Both the position numbers and the translations under genes were made by a program. DNA of 64,000 bases from Phoenix dactylifera (taxonomy: Eukaryota; Streptophyta; Magnoliopsida; Arecales; Arecaceae). The notes beneath the pieces were generated by a model, which saw nothing but the letters and a program-made list of their open reading frames with translations, was not told the origin of the DNA and ran no database searches. Within the stretch, counting starts at the first letter, position 1. Each line of letters opens with the position of its first letter. Where the stretch lies: NCBI RefSeq assembly GCF_009389715.1, contig NC_052404.1:12453756-12517755 (forward strand), read 5' to 3'. Below are positions 1 through 12,605 of this stretch, piece after piece.

Positions 1-423
1 CTAGTTAACAAAAATAACAATGAACTTGAAATTTAAGTCCCGACTTTATTCTGTCAAAGTTTTTAAATTTAAAATACTTTTATGTTAAAGACTTCTAGAA
101 ACCTTAATCATACTTGACTACATACTTGCCATAACCAAAATCATGTGAAAAACAAATGCAGAAAGACGGCTGGCGGGAAAAGTCTGAAATTTTTGTAGTT
201 TAACCTGTAAGATCATAAACAGGATATGACAGACTTTGGGTACCCTAATAAATGGATTTGTTTATATGAAAAAGTGAGGACCAAATATATAAAAGATAGC
301 ACACTACGTTCTTCAGTTACAAGTCTTGACATATAATTCAAGGCATACAGATATATCTCAAAAACTAAGCAAGCCTTCAAAAGGGCACATGAAAAATGAA
401 GTGAATGGATGACAGATAATTAC

Positions 424-2691
424 CCAGTCACCAACCACGAACAAGCTTACTAGCACAGGGTTATGCAGATCTCTTTTAATCCTCAAAGCATAGACATCAA
501 GACATGCAAGTCCCAAGCTCCACAATGCTTGCAGCCCCATAGAAGCAATCAAGTAGCTGAATGCAAAAGGCATCATCATCAGCTCATACAAATTAAAATG
601 TCAATGTCATCATCAATATAATGTCAATTGCCCCAAGTGAGCTTTTTTTGGAAGGATGATCTGCATTTACTTTATTTCGTGGAATTGTCATATAAGAAGC
701 ATGAGATTATCCAATTTGCTTTAAGCTGCTGAAAAAGCGTGGAATTTACTGAAAAGAATCCCTTACTAACCAATGCCAGGTGGTCCACACCAACTTTCAT
801 TTATGTTTTAACTCCTATGGTGATCACAGTTAGAAATCAAGATTTGAGTTCATTTTAATATCTAAAAAAGCTAATCAACAATGCGGTATCAATCACACTA
901 AGCTAGCACTATATCACACCTGGACAGACAGAAGGGATCTCTTCCCTTATTCAACATATAATCAGGAACCTAATAATAGTGTACCAGGCTCCCAAGACTG
1001 AACTTACAGAGTTCTTTTATTCATATTGTCTTGAAGATATGCAGTAACAGTATACTAGCAGCATATTAACAATATGTACATTTATTTTCATCTTATATTT
1101 CAAAAACAAAAATGCAGTGTGAAGATTTTGTAAATAGAAGGTATGGCATCCACTAAGGCCAAGCAACACCAAAATTTGCCACCCTATTACCAGAGGAACC
1201 CTGGCAATTATAAAACCAAAAGATATTTTCACATCATAATTGAATCTTAAGCCTGAAAAAGTTCCAGCTGCGGAAAGTCAGGCAGATTCAGTGACAATGA
1301 TATAGACATATTATGGAGATGTACAGATTAGGAAACAGAGGTTGATGACTTTTGATGTTGAACTTGTCCCTGGACCAAAAATTCACTCATAAGCCATAAC
1401 CACTCCCACACCAAAAGCAATTTGTGCAGTTGTCTGTTCCTTCAGTCTTATGGTATACCAGTTCTTTCCAATTGTCCAGTGCATTCCTTTAAGGTGCCAT
1501 TGAATTTATTAAAAATTGGCACTTAGCATGTAAGTTAAAACATGATATTAATTTATAGCAGTGCTTCGGTCAAGTGGCAAGATGAATAAGGACTGTCGAC
1601 TGGATTAAGATAGCGTTTGATTCAACAGTCAAATGTGGACCAAGGACATGTCATATTTTGTAAGAATATTTCACCAAAACCTTTCACCATGGTGGTGGAT
1701 TAATGTCTTAAAGGATGCCATATATTGTAATATATTGTAATACTGTTATTTTACTTATTAACTTGACAATTGAATTTTCTTTACATTGTTACCCATATCA
1801 ACAACAAGGAGTCTTGCTCAGCGACAAAACAACGATCAACTTTTGGAATTTGTAATTTTTTTTTTTAAATCGTGATAATATCGTTATCCCAGACATGCAG
1901 TGAAAATATTTGTAGTAGTGCCCTTTTCCTGATCAAAAGTATGCACAATGTGGCAACCCTCATCTCACAAGATCTCGTCTATTATGATTATTTGGAAACT
2001 AGGACAAATTTTCAAACCTTGTCATCTTACTTGCAGACTCATTCTTGAGGCTAACCATATTCAGAAAAAGTAGCATGTTATGACAACAACAACCTCTATC
2101 ATTCGAACCGCAGACACTTGACAGAAATGATTTCCATAACATTTTTAATTCTATCTGAAAAATGGAGGTCAAGCGACAATCCTCTCAATGCACATCAATG
2201 ATCCACTAATCGTCCAACTAATTCCTTTAAACTCAAAAACTAACTCATACCAACATCACATGTCCCCAGTGGTGTTACAGTGCACAGCCCTACAAGATAG
2301 CATGTCATTCCTCATACTATTATCACTCAAAATACAAGCTCTAAGCTATAAGCCATCAACTTCAAATCCCTATAAAAGCATAACAAGAACAAGCGAAAAA
2401 TCTAGCAAAAATATACGAGCAAATCGAAGCACAGCAATTTGGTGCAGCTAGATTGGATTGATCAATCGAGTCGTATGTGGGATTACAACAATTAAGCTCC
2501 AAACAGAAAGCAACTCCAATTCAATTCAAAACAGATAGGAAGGGAGGGGAGGGGTGTTACCAGAAAGCGGTGTAGTTGGAGAATCCAAAGGCCGAGAGCA
2601 TCACCCCAATCGAAGCCCCCGCGAAGGCGCACTGCCCGGTCCTCAGCAGTAACCCGCTCCAAGTACCCGGGCTCCCCACCACCACCTTCAT
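424..2691 (-). CDS. CASP-like protein (CASPL5B-type), 3' part missing
   Basis: Four-helix MARVEL-type membrane protein related to the Casparian strip membrane proteins; CASPL5 members sit in the plasma membrane and most have no defined role. Exon 1 is 2691-2561 and exon 2 is 556-424, both with GT-AG borders. Together they give 88 codons in one frame; the split codon TG|C is a Cys. The start [13 protein letters not shown] is typical of the family. Residues 14-37 form membrane helix 1, about 43-68 helix 2 ([20 protein letters not shown]), then the conserved [17 protein letters not shown] leads into helix 3. Family proteins have about 150 residues, so the remaining helices lie off the left edge; I saw no further exon in 1-423. 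Intron 1 is 2.0 kb. A CTC-rich stretch lies just upstream of the ATG. Confidence 0.88.
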
Positions 2692-3719
2692 CTCTTCCCT
2701 CACCTCCTCCTCCTCCTCCTCCTCCTTAAAAGAACCCTAACTAAAACCCGACAAAACCCTAGATCTCTCCCAACCGATGGTGGATCTCTTTTCTCTGAAT
2801 GTTCTTCAAACTCTAAATTAATTTCTTCAATCCGAACAGTAACCGGTCGGTTCCCAAGATTCCTTTATGGAGGAGGGGAGAGGCCGGGGGATTTCAGCTC
2901 CTGCCGAAGGGCAAAATGTCTCAGCCTATGTTTGGTTTGGTCGGGAACGAATAAAGAAGGAATATTCTACACTATTTACCAAAAAAAAAAGGAATATTCT
3001 ACACACCGTTCCGTCTCTTTACCCTTTTCCTTTTTTTACTTTTTTTCTCCTCCCAATCCCATCATCGTCCATGCGCTGCTAGAAACATCATCGATGATTC
3101 TTTTTACCTTCGATCACGAGTAATGATAGGGAGAACGCGTCGGAAAATTAGGGCGCGGGCAAAGTTTCACTGGCCATTATAGTTTGCACAAATGTCAAGC
3201 ACACATGACACATTATTGCAGCTATTTACAGTGTATGCGACAAGAATATCAGCTTGTTACCTCTTTTTAATTCTTTCCTTATTTGCCACTTCTTTTTCGA
3301 TTTTTCGCCAAGATTTTTTGAATGCAATTCCTACGTCGATTTAATGATCTGGCCTTGCTGGATATTCTAGTAGCCCGAGAATATTGCCTTTGCTATGCTT
3401 GGAAATCTATTGATTTATAGCATTAAACTAAATACAATGCATCCAGATTTGATGAAGCATCCCGAATCTTGATGCACCTCAAAATCAATCTTTACATGAG
3501 GCAAACCGACTAATAAAAGCTCGCCATCTAGCTGCGGACTGGTTAATCAGAACTTGCCATATGGTCGATCCAAAAGGCAAACATAGAGTCTTCTATATTT
3601 CAAACTGTCCTTCGAACTAACAACAACTCGGTCGTGATCATTAATTATTTTCTAACAAACACGACACACAAGCAAATCCTTGAGACCGAGAATCATGGGC
3701 ATAATTCGTAAATGAGATA

Positions 3720-4060
3720 TGTGGTTTGTTACCTTATCGACTAAATTATAATCCTATACTACTCAGTGATGGACTCTGATCTTTGCTTATATATTGCATT
3801 CGTGGAGGCTCTCTAGGTAAGTTTTTTCTTTCTTCGATTATCTTACATTATTTCTCTGCTCCTCTAGGACCTCCTCCTATTGTTGAGAGCCATATTTGAC
3901 TTAAGTATTGGAGAATCCCCCAGGCATGCTCATGCTCAAGTGGATGGATTTTTTATTTTTGTTGTCTTAAGTCAAAGATAGTATTGGATGTCAGGTTCCT
4001 CCGGCATCCAATGCAAACTCGTAGATGCTCGATGTCGGGATCATTGCCAATCGAGCCCAA
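3720..4060 (+). mobile_element. Possible Ty3-type LTR remnant
   Basis: The text around 3895-3925 (a 'ttgacttaagtattggag' block after a 'cctcctcctattg' segment) resembles the conserved 3' half of LTRs of Ty3 elements common in monocots. A TATA-like stretch lies upstream at about 3787-3795. No matching second LTR, primer site or internal region is visible, so this would be a solo or fragmentary old LTR. The borders are estimates. Confidence 0.35.
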
Positions 4061-5044
4061 GCAGCCATCGAAATATTGTTGTGGAGGCATAGAGTGATCT
4101 TATACAGTCTTTTCGATTGGGACAGTAGACGAGTCGGGATCTTCAACAACCCCGTTAACTCAATGTCTAGGCCGGATTGGTTTCCAACGGCAACACATCA
4201 TCATACTAACCTAATTTTAAAAATCAAAATTTCTATTATCTCAAGCATTTTATTTAGACTTGGCAATTCAAGTTTTTGGCTAAATTCAACAATCTTGTAC
4301 CGTCGACACAACAACCATCCTCTCATGTCAGATCTAATACGAGTCTACATGAATCTGCCGACTCCATAACCAAGGTCATTAATACAATCATTCAAGCTGT
4401 AATTGCACCTCGTGTATTAAGGTATGATCAACAATAGTTTTTTTTTTATGTCAATTCTTATTAACAATATATCATCATTTCGTGACTGCTGCTAAATTTT
4501 AAAACCCCTGCACGAGCACCGCCTTAATTTTCCACCAAAAAATACCTATTGGGCGTGTTTGAGAGAAACCTTTATTCCTGCAGAATCGGGCGCAAGGAGC
4601 CGCTCTTGGGCTCCCCGTTTCTTCCCCAGAATTCTACTTCTCAGCATGATCCAACGCGAAGTTTCCAAACATGCCCTAAGTAGCAGGTACCAACGAGCGG
4701 CGCACAGATTAACACCGGGCCGCCAAGTGGCACTAGAATGGAACCCAGATGATGTCATGGCCATCGTCACGGGAACGAATCCTGACGACCGTCTCAGGAT
4801 TCAGCGGCAAGCTTGGCCCAATTTTGAATACCTCTCGTTGCGGCCGACAAAAATCCCTCGGCAGCGCTCTCTTGAAACAGTGATGGATCGAGTGCCTAAA
4901 GTTTTGCCACGTAATCATCCTTCCAAATCCGCGCCTCAGGGTATTTTTAAACTAAAATGCGAAGACAAAAAGAAAATATAAATCATATGGGCGGCTTGAT
5001 TCAACTAAAACCTACGTGGCAACGATCCGTGAACGGGAGGAAGC

Positions 5045-5052
5045 TTTAAATA
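5045..5052 (+). promoter_or_regulatory. TATA-like box of AKR copy 1
   Basis: The sequence tttaaata lies 65 bp upstream of the ATG at 5117, a reasonable distance for a short leader starting near 5075-5090. No other TATA-like element lies as close. Confidence 0.45.
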
Positions 5053-5116
5053 GGCTCCTGAGCTCCTTTCCTCGTGCATCTTTCTTTGTGAGCCGACGAA
5101 CTCCTCACTCTCAGAG

Positions 5117-8100
5117 ATGGCTAGGTTTTTCACCCTGAACACTGGGGCAAAGATTCCTTCGGTAGGTCTGGGAACCTGGCAGGCGGATCCCGGCGTCGTC
5201 GGAGATGCTGTAGTAGCCGCCGTCAAGGTACTAATCTCTCTCTCCCCCTCCCTCCTTGGTGTTTCTTGGTTCCGATCTTTCTTGATTTTCTTGTTGTGTG
5301 AAGTTTTCAAAGACTTATGTCCTTCCGGTTTTTCCTCTTTCTCGGGGTTGGGTTTTCTTCACGGCTTGATCCTGATTAAGATGTCATTTTCCATGACCTT
5401 CTTGATTTTTTTTTTGTTTTTCGTGCTTTCAAGATTATTGCTAGTCTCTTTTGATGTTCTTTGAACTGGCGACATGCTTTCGCTCATCAGATGGGAAGTG
5501 CGATTAAACTTGCGAAAAGTATGGTCGGTTGTTTTGCTACATGTTTCTGAGGGTTGTTTTTGTTGAATTTAATGCAAAATATTCGATTTTCTCTTCGAAC
5601 ACCCACTTGGAGTGCAAATTAGTGATTGTTCTCTGATTCTTGGCACGCGTTCGATTTTGTTTGAGTTCGCGAGTCCTCTAAGGCTACCAAGAAAGGACAC
5701 GACACTCCTTCTTCCCCCAGGTGGAAGATTAATTTCACGCAAGATTCTTTTGTTTCTTTTATATGTGGTATTAAGCCAAGTAAGGCTCTGTAAATTTTAT
5801 TTCTTTTGCTTCACATGGAAGATCTCCGATAGTATTCGAAGTTGCTGTTGATTTCACAACCTGATTCTATGTTCTTTAAAGAAATTGTAATTGATCTCAT
5901 GTTTCCCATGCCAGTGCACGTAGCTGTGGATCAAAGGCTGTAGAAAACTGTGATCTCATTTTTTTTTTCTTTTTTGTATCTGAGACGAAAATATGTGTCC
6001 GTTTTCGTTTTTGCTTAAATAGACAGTCTGATTCCAAGCATATTTGCTAGGACTGGTTTGCTTTTTAGCTCTGAAATTTATGTTGCCTTTATGATGGTGC
6101 AGGCTGGTTATAGGCATATTGATTGTGCTCGAATATACGACAATGAGAAGGAGGTATTTTAGTGAACACTAGCTTCAAGTTATTCCTTTGTAGCCCTAGA
6201 AGGCTTCTTTTAGTGCGTGCTTTTTGCTTGAATGCCTTTTATCTGATATCATGATTACATTAGAATGATACTGGAATCATTAGATGAAAACCTGTCTTAA
6301 CCAGGCAGAGTTTGGTGTGTGCGCTATGGGGCGGCTGAATCATTGTTTTTTTTCCTACAAAGCTGTTAGGAGTTGGTTCTAGAGATGTACCTTATTCTCA
6401 TACCAATGTTTGGTGCAATTCTTGTTTAGCACTGTATCATATGAACACCCAGTTTATACCCTGTCAAGGGTATGATAAAACAATGCATTTTATGAACTTT
6501 ATTTCAAATATTTGTTTTTCTCATCACATTATCATGATAGTTTTACAACAGTGGAGAAACATGTCTTATGCCACTACGGTACATCTTTTTGCTTATATAC
6601 TTACGGTGCAAAAATTGCATTTATAGTATAGATTTTTGTTTTTGTTTTTTCTCTGAATAGGCAGTGCTGGTTAAATTCCACATTACTTGAAATATATCAT
6701 GTATATTGTTTTATTGAATCATAAACTAGCTTTAAAATTATTACTGCTCATGAAAATAATTATGGAGAAAAATGTCTTGAAGTTCATGGTTAAAAGAGCT
6801 TGAAATTTGTTCCATTTTGTTCTACACACAATGAATGACTTTATTTACCTTTTTGGAAAAAGGGATATACTGCATTGATGCTTCTTTTGTTGTTGTCTAT
6901 CATAGTACATCATATGATAGACCATGTAAACGTAACATTGCCAACATTGTCATATCCATGCTGATCATACCCCCAAGATACGGATGGCTTGTATCTTGTT
7001 GACAAGCCAACAAACAAATCTGAAAGGACAAGATTTCTTATGGAAAAAGGACGTAATAGAAACCTACTCTTATCAAACCTTCTAAGATAGGCCTATCTCT
7101 CCCTAAAAATTGGCATGTTTCCATATGTCTCATTAAAATTTGGCACGTATGCATATATCACCTTAACAATTGGCTTGTGAATGCCATCAAATTTTTCGTT
7201 TACTTAAAAGAATAATAACATTTTTTGCTCCATAATGTGATATGAACTTGCAAAAGAAGTTATACTAAAAATAAGCTTCAATACAGTTATTAGAGTCCTT
7301 TTATATGTTTCAAGACAAGTTATGTGCTGATGTGGTTGACATTTCTCCGCTACAATACAGTGATGAAGGCCAGCCTTATGATCCATGGTGATAGAAATCT
7401 TGGCTTTATCCTTAACTTTCTCTTTAATTTACACAAATTTTCCCCCTTGAAGAATTTAACAAACAAATAATACTGGTTTGGATTGCGAGAACGGTATCAG
7501 AAACAAAGCCAAATTAGTTGTTTGATACTTTGACAGAATGTTATAGCAAATGCTGTGGAATGAAATTTAAACTTTCACTGCTCTGTTCATCTTGTAACAG
7601 CAACAAGCTGTGGAACTTGACCTCTTTCATGGAACCTTCTGAACAGTTTACCCATATCCATGCACCGTCCTTGTTAGCCTCTCCAAGGGGAACTAACAGA
7701 ATAAGAACAATAATACAACAACATACCAAAGGTAATTTGGCCTAAATTTTTGAAATCGCTCGTTCCATCCTTACTTTCCTCTTTTTATAAACAAAACATA
7801 TTCAATCTTTTCTGTTGGTTTTTTACCAATATGGAAGGAGATAGGAGGTACTATGGCTAATTATCTGGTAAGGCAATAGGCAGCTTCAGTTCAAGTCGAA
7901 CCTTGTTTTTTTTAATAATAATAAAAAAAAAATTGGCGTGGGGCAATAGGCACCTTTATGCCTACCTTTTTATGGTTGCAGTACTGATCTTTATTAAAAA
8001 TTCTGGGCCGTATCCTTTATATTATTTTGATAATGGAAACATGCACTGCTATTTAGACAACAATCCCTTCAAGATAACATATATTGATGCCTCTCATGGT

Positions 8101-11100
8101 AGGGAGCTTTGTAGTTTCTAAAGCATCATATGCAAATTCTAAGAAAATGCAGATGCACCAGAAGGAAAGATAAGGAAGCCTGAAGGGGGTTGAAAAGGGG
8201 TGGGTGGACTTCTGGTACTTTGCTGCCCTGTCTCTTGGATGTTCCTTTTAAATGTTATTTGTTTTTATGATCATCTAACTTAGAAAAAAAAGCGGTTACT
8301 TTCTGCTTTTGAAATGACAATTAAATGTGTCCCATATTTGACAAGCAGTAAAGTAGTATATCAGAAGTCAGTTGAAACAATAGGTTTGAGCTATTAAAAG
8401 AAATATATGATCTAATTATTTGGCAGCCGAAGGATTTTATCAGAGGTATATTAGGTCTATCAGAGGCCTAGTTTAGGGCTGCTGCTTTCAGAAGGTGAGA
8501 ATATGGAAAAAGAGTTGCATTTAGATAACTGGTTCAGAACTCTGATTGTTACATCCAACTTAGAAAGGTTTGTTTATCAAATATTTGCAGCAGAGAGAGA
8601 GAGTAATGCTCCTTTCTTATAGCATTTAATTAATAGATGACACCACTAGAGGTATGCGTGCATCAGTTTTGTATGTTTTATGCAACTTGACTAATCACTT
8701 GGCAGAAAAGATGACCTCTTGTCTTTCTATGTTTCCTTTTTCCAACTCTTCTTGATGACATAATGATCAATATTCAGCTTGCTATAGAAACATTGTAATA
8801 CTATTTGTGATTATTATAGGTTGGTTTGGCTTTGAAGAAGTTGTTTGACGAGGGTGTAGTCAAGCGTGAAGATCTGTTTATCACCTCTAAACTATGGTTT
8901 GTTTTACTTCTTGTCTTGAAATATTTTCGTAGTCAATATGTATGTAATGGAGGTTTTAGAGAAGCTCCATCTCTTTGCAATTTTTTTCTGCTACTTCTCT
9001 ATTAGCTAACAAAATGTAAAGTGATTTTCAGGTGTGGAGATCATGCACCGGAAGATGTGCCAGTGGCAATGGATTTAACTTTGAAAGACTTACAGCTTGA
9101 TTATGTAGATCTTTACCTTGTAAGTTTTAAATAGTTGCATCTTTTTTTATGTCAAAGGTACTTATTTTCAGTGTAATAATTATAGTCAGTACCAAATATT
9201 CATTCATTTTTTTATTTTATGAATTTTTCATTGTGTAATGCTCCCCTTATCTAGGGAAAAAACCATTATCTCCAATCCTTCTTTCTAGTCTAGTTATGTT
9301 CACCTTTGAAATAAATAAATCCCAAGAGCCATATTCTTTGTACTATATTTTCATTATTCTTTGCTCTTTCCAAGTAAGTATCAGAAACTATTGAAAAATG
9401 TCTTACAAATCCTACAAGCACCGGCTACCGAAAGTAGGCAAAAATTGAGACCAGTCGTCCAATTTATTGGTGTTTCCACCCTCCAATTTATTTAGGTGGT
9501 TGAAGAATAATCCGTCAAACAAACAACAATTTTTTATAATTGGAAACCATCTCATTTATTAGGAGTGGCAATTTACTCCGCTCCATCGGGAATTGGACCT
9601 GACCCAACCCTAATGGGGTGGGTTTTACCCGATCCGCAACGGATTCAAGATGGGAATTGGTAATGGTAAAACCTGCCCCAAACCCTACCCGACCCATACC
9701 TGATCTGTTGCCATCCCTATCACTTGTGTTCTTTTCCTATTTGCCTTCTTCCAACCAGTTGTTATTTGGGTAGGGTTGTAATGCATGCTTTTGATGGAGG
9801 CCCATCATTGAGAGTTGATGGAGTGGACAAGTGGACAAGAGGGTAGTGATGGAAAATTTGGAACATTTAGGAAAGAGAGGAGGAAATACAAGGGAGTTGT
9901 AATGGAGCATTTTAGTCAAAGAACACAAGCAATTGGATAAAAGAGCCAAAATAATTACATCTAGCAAGGCAATTTCTCTCACATTAAGATTTTTTCCCCC
10001 TTAGAGAGGGTGAGGATAATTTTTGATTGTAGGAGGATGAAGCTTTCTTCCCCTGTTTGATCATGTGCTAGACTTGTATTATGGATTCTCCTTGTGATCA
10101 AAGGTTATGCAAGGTTGGGTCCTATTGGGTATGTTCTATTGTGGTAACTTTACTCTAACATAATCAAAATCTAACTCTTGGAGACATCTTGCAAACCTAC
10201 AGGGTCTTGTAGTCGAAGAATATCAAAGCTTGCTTATACCTTCTCTTTTCTTTCTTTATGCCTAAAATCACATGAGCTTAGTAATCTTAAGGATTGTCAC
10301 AGACAAATTAAGGAATAATATGAACCATTCTCTTCCCTCACAGGCTGTAATTTCTCATATTACTTTGGCACATTAATTTTAGAAAAATGCCAAAACTTGC
10401 TTACACCTTCCCTTTTCTTTCTTTATGCCTAAAATCACGAGCTTTGTAATCTTAGGGTCAAATAAACTACGGAATAGTTTGAATCATTTTGCCTCCCACA
10501 CAGGCTTTAATTTTGTCATGTTACTTTTGACACATAACTTTGAGAACCATGTTGTTCAAATTATTGCTGTAACAGCATCATATTTTTTTAACTTACCATG
10601 CTGCAAATTTGTCAAAGATCCATTGGCCAATTCGGGTTAAAAAGGGTAGTAGTGTCAGACCTGAAAACATGATGCCACTTGATATGCCTGGTACGTGGGG
10701 AGCAATGGAAAAACTATATGATTCGGGTAAAGCTCGTGCCATTGGTGTGAGCAATTTTTCTACCAAGAAGGTAGAAGATTTGCTTGTGACTGCACGTGTA
10801 CCTCCAGCCGTCGTTCAGGTGGAATGCCATCCTTGTTGGCAACAGATGAAGCTCCGAGCATTCTGTCAATCAAAGGGCATTCACCTCTCTGTAAGATTTC
10901 AAGTTGTCAACATTGAGTTTTTTATGTTGCTTGATCTTAGTTTTGCACACCCATTTGCATAAAAGATAAATTTCATGGGGCCTCTTTTGCAGGCATATTC
11001 CCCACTGGGTTCGCCTGGGACGACATGGATCAAGGGCAGCAATGTACTTACAAACCCAATTGTGAGCATGGTTGCAGAGAAATTGGGCAAGAGCCCTGCA

Positions 11101-11811
11101 CAAGTTGCATTGCGTTGGGGGCTTCAAATGGGTCATAGTGTGCTGCCCAAGAGCACAAATGAAGCAAGGATAAAGGAAAATTTGAACCTTTTTGATTGGT
11201 CCATTCCTGACGACTTGTTTGCCAAGTTCTCTGAAATTGAACAGGCAAGTAATCCTTTTCCTAGTTCCATATTTCTTTGAGTTTTATAATCTTGGCTTAA
11301 TGGAAAAATTCTATCCTTGAGAATTGTCTATCATCTCTATATGCTACCTCCCAACCTCCTATGTAAAACACTAGTCTCAAGTATTCTTTAGCCTTTAGGT
11401 ACTTTTAGCTGTGGATGAAAGACTATTTAACTTCTGAAAAACATTAAAAAATACTAGATGTTATTAAAACAATCAATCAGTATTCTGCCTTAGATGGTTG
11501 ATCCTCACAACATTGTATATCAATTTCTCAGCCCCATTACTGAAAGTGCATTTTCTTGATTTCTGGCCCATAAATTGGAATGTACCAATTCTCTGTCAAG
11601 CGTCCTTGTTTTGTTAGATGAACAATGTATTTGATAATATGCAAGTATAATCGTAGTTGGCTGATAGCATTAGCACATGTGTTGCACAATCACGTGCATT
11701 TCTTAGATTGTGGTTTCTTAAGTCATTACAGAAAAAGGGGTCATAGGATAGGGTATTAATTCTGCGCCCAAGGCCCTTATTTTCTCTAGCATGTTAATTT
11801 ATGCCCAAGGC

Positions 11812-11857
<46 letters not shown>

Positions 11858-12452
11858 AAGCGCACACGCGTGCATATGTGTCTGTCTATATGTGTGCATG
11901 CGTGCACATACTCAAGCATCTCTCTGAGTTTCTCCATGTCAATTCCAGGCAGTGGTATTCATCCATTTTCCTTGTGAAATGGGTTGCTATAGTTAAGAGA
12001 AGATTCAGAAAATGAAATTAAAAAGTTGGAAGTCATTTTCTATAAACAATGATAAGAACTTTAGGAAGTAATCATTATTTTAACTCACAAAAGTCCCGTT
12101 GATTTCCCGTCATTGTAAATGGTCTTTAAGTAAGAAATGGTCTCCTAGTTATTACCAAAAGTGATTATTTTTATTTTGTAAGGATCAATGAGATTGCTTC
12201 TTTCACTTTTCCTCGGTGGGAAAGATTGTGGAACCTAAACCTTATTGAGCAAGAGAAAAAGGCTAACTGTATGATAATGATAAAAGGAGATTTTACTGCT
12301 TGTAGAAGTTGGAAGTCTAAGTTACGTAATTTTTGTTCCTGAGAGATCTTGCGGTTTGTGATGTACAGGCAAGGCTGATTAGAGGCAACTTTGCTGTTCA
12401 CCCTCAAAGTATTTACAAAAGCGTGGAGGAACTCTGGGATGGCGAGATCTAA
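5117..12452 (+). CDS. NADPH-dependent aldo-keto reductase, AKR4C type (copy 1)
   Basis: Cytosolic or plastidic reductase of aldehydes and ketones using NADPH; plant AKR4C enzymes detoxify lipid- and sugar-derived carbonyls. Exons: 5117-5227, 6103-6153, 8820-8896, 9032-9119, 10618-10890, 10993-11244 and 12369-12452. They join in frame to 311 residues, the normal length. The (beta/alpha)8-barrel tetrad is complete: D44, Y49 (YDNEKE), K78 (FITSKLW) and H111 (LIHWP). The cofactor-binding LPKST (251-255) and the C-terminal [11 protein letters not shown] are typical. The start at [21 protein letters not shown] matches the family, with no transit peptide. The last intron starts with GC in a perfect AG|GCAAGT context. 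Introns 2 and 4 (2.7 and 1.5 kb) have grown through repeats. Same strand as copy 2, which shares every intron position. Confidence 0.95.
9560..9719. mobile_element. Small hAT-like MITE in AKR copy 1 intron 4
   Basis: A 160-bp element has imperfect terminal inverted repeats (taggagtggcaa at the left, ttgccatcccta at the right, 10 of 12 matching). An 8-bp degenerate target duplication flanks it (tcatttat at 9552-9559, tcacttgt at 9720-9727, 6 of 8 matching). The interior is the GGGT/ACCC-rich text typical of plant hAT-derived MITEs. No coding capacity. Confidence 0.6.
10222..10560. repeat. Tandem duplication, two ~167-bp units, in AKR copy 1 intron 4
   Basis: Two adjacent diverged copies with an offset of 167 bp share the block 'tttctttatgcctaaaatca' (at 10251 and 10418) and later the 'cacaggct' and 'ttactttggcacat / ttacttttgacacat' segments. 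They end about 60 bp before the exon 5 acceptor at 10617. Confidence 0.65.
11815..11853. repeat. (CT)n microsatellite
   Basis: About 19 CT units in the last intron of AKR copy 1, followed by an alternating purine-pyrimidine stretch with many tgtg and cgca steps (11854-11910). Confidence 0.9.
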
Positions 12453-12599
12453 GCAGCTCCTTTTTCTGTTACAAGTTCCTCAACAGTAATGTTTCGCCCG
12501 GCACTCATGCAAGTCTAAGAATGAGTTTATCCGATTCTGAGATATACACTCCCATCTTATCGACTTCAAGTGCGTAATTGTCTAGTTCTTTTTTGTGCC

Positions 12600-12605
12600 A
12601 ATAAA
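12600..12605 (+). terminator. Likely polyadenylation signal of AKR copy 1
   Basis: AATAAA lies about 150 bp after the TAA stop, in a T-rich region (tctagttcttttttgtgcc) that fits a plant far-upstream element. Confidence 0.5.

Larger units (their letters stand above)
2692..5116. other. Divergent intergenic region between CASPL and AKR copy 1
   Basis: Shared upstream region of two divergently transcribed genes. A purine- or pyrimidine-rich block (2870-3080) probably lies near the CASPL promoter. An LTR-like fossil is suspected at 3720-4060, and a possible small MITE at 4551-4676. The rest shows no gene I can support. The 140-codon open stretch at 4559-4981 resembles no family I know and ends just before the AKR leader. 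Confidence 0.5.

Noticed and set aside
4551-4676. Possible MITE with ends gggcgtgtttg and caaacatgccc
   Set aside because: The ends are suggestive, but the flanking bases (att and taa) do not form a target duplication, so it is only mentioned.
4559-4981. 140-codon open frame upstream of AKR copy 1
   Set aside because: No recognisable family or domain; it overlaps other open frames on the opposite strand and lies in the promoter region.
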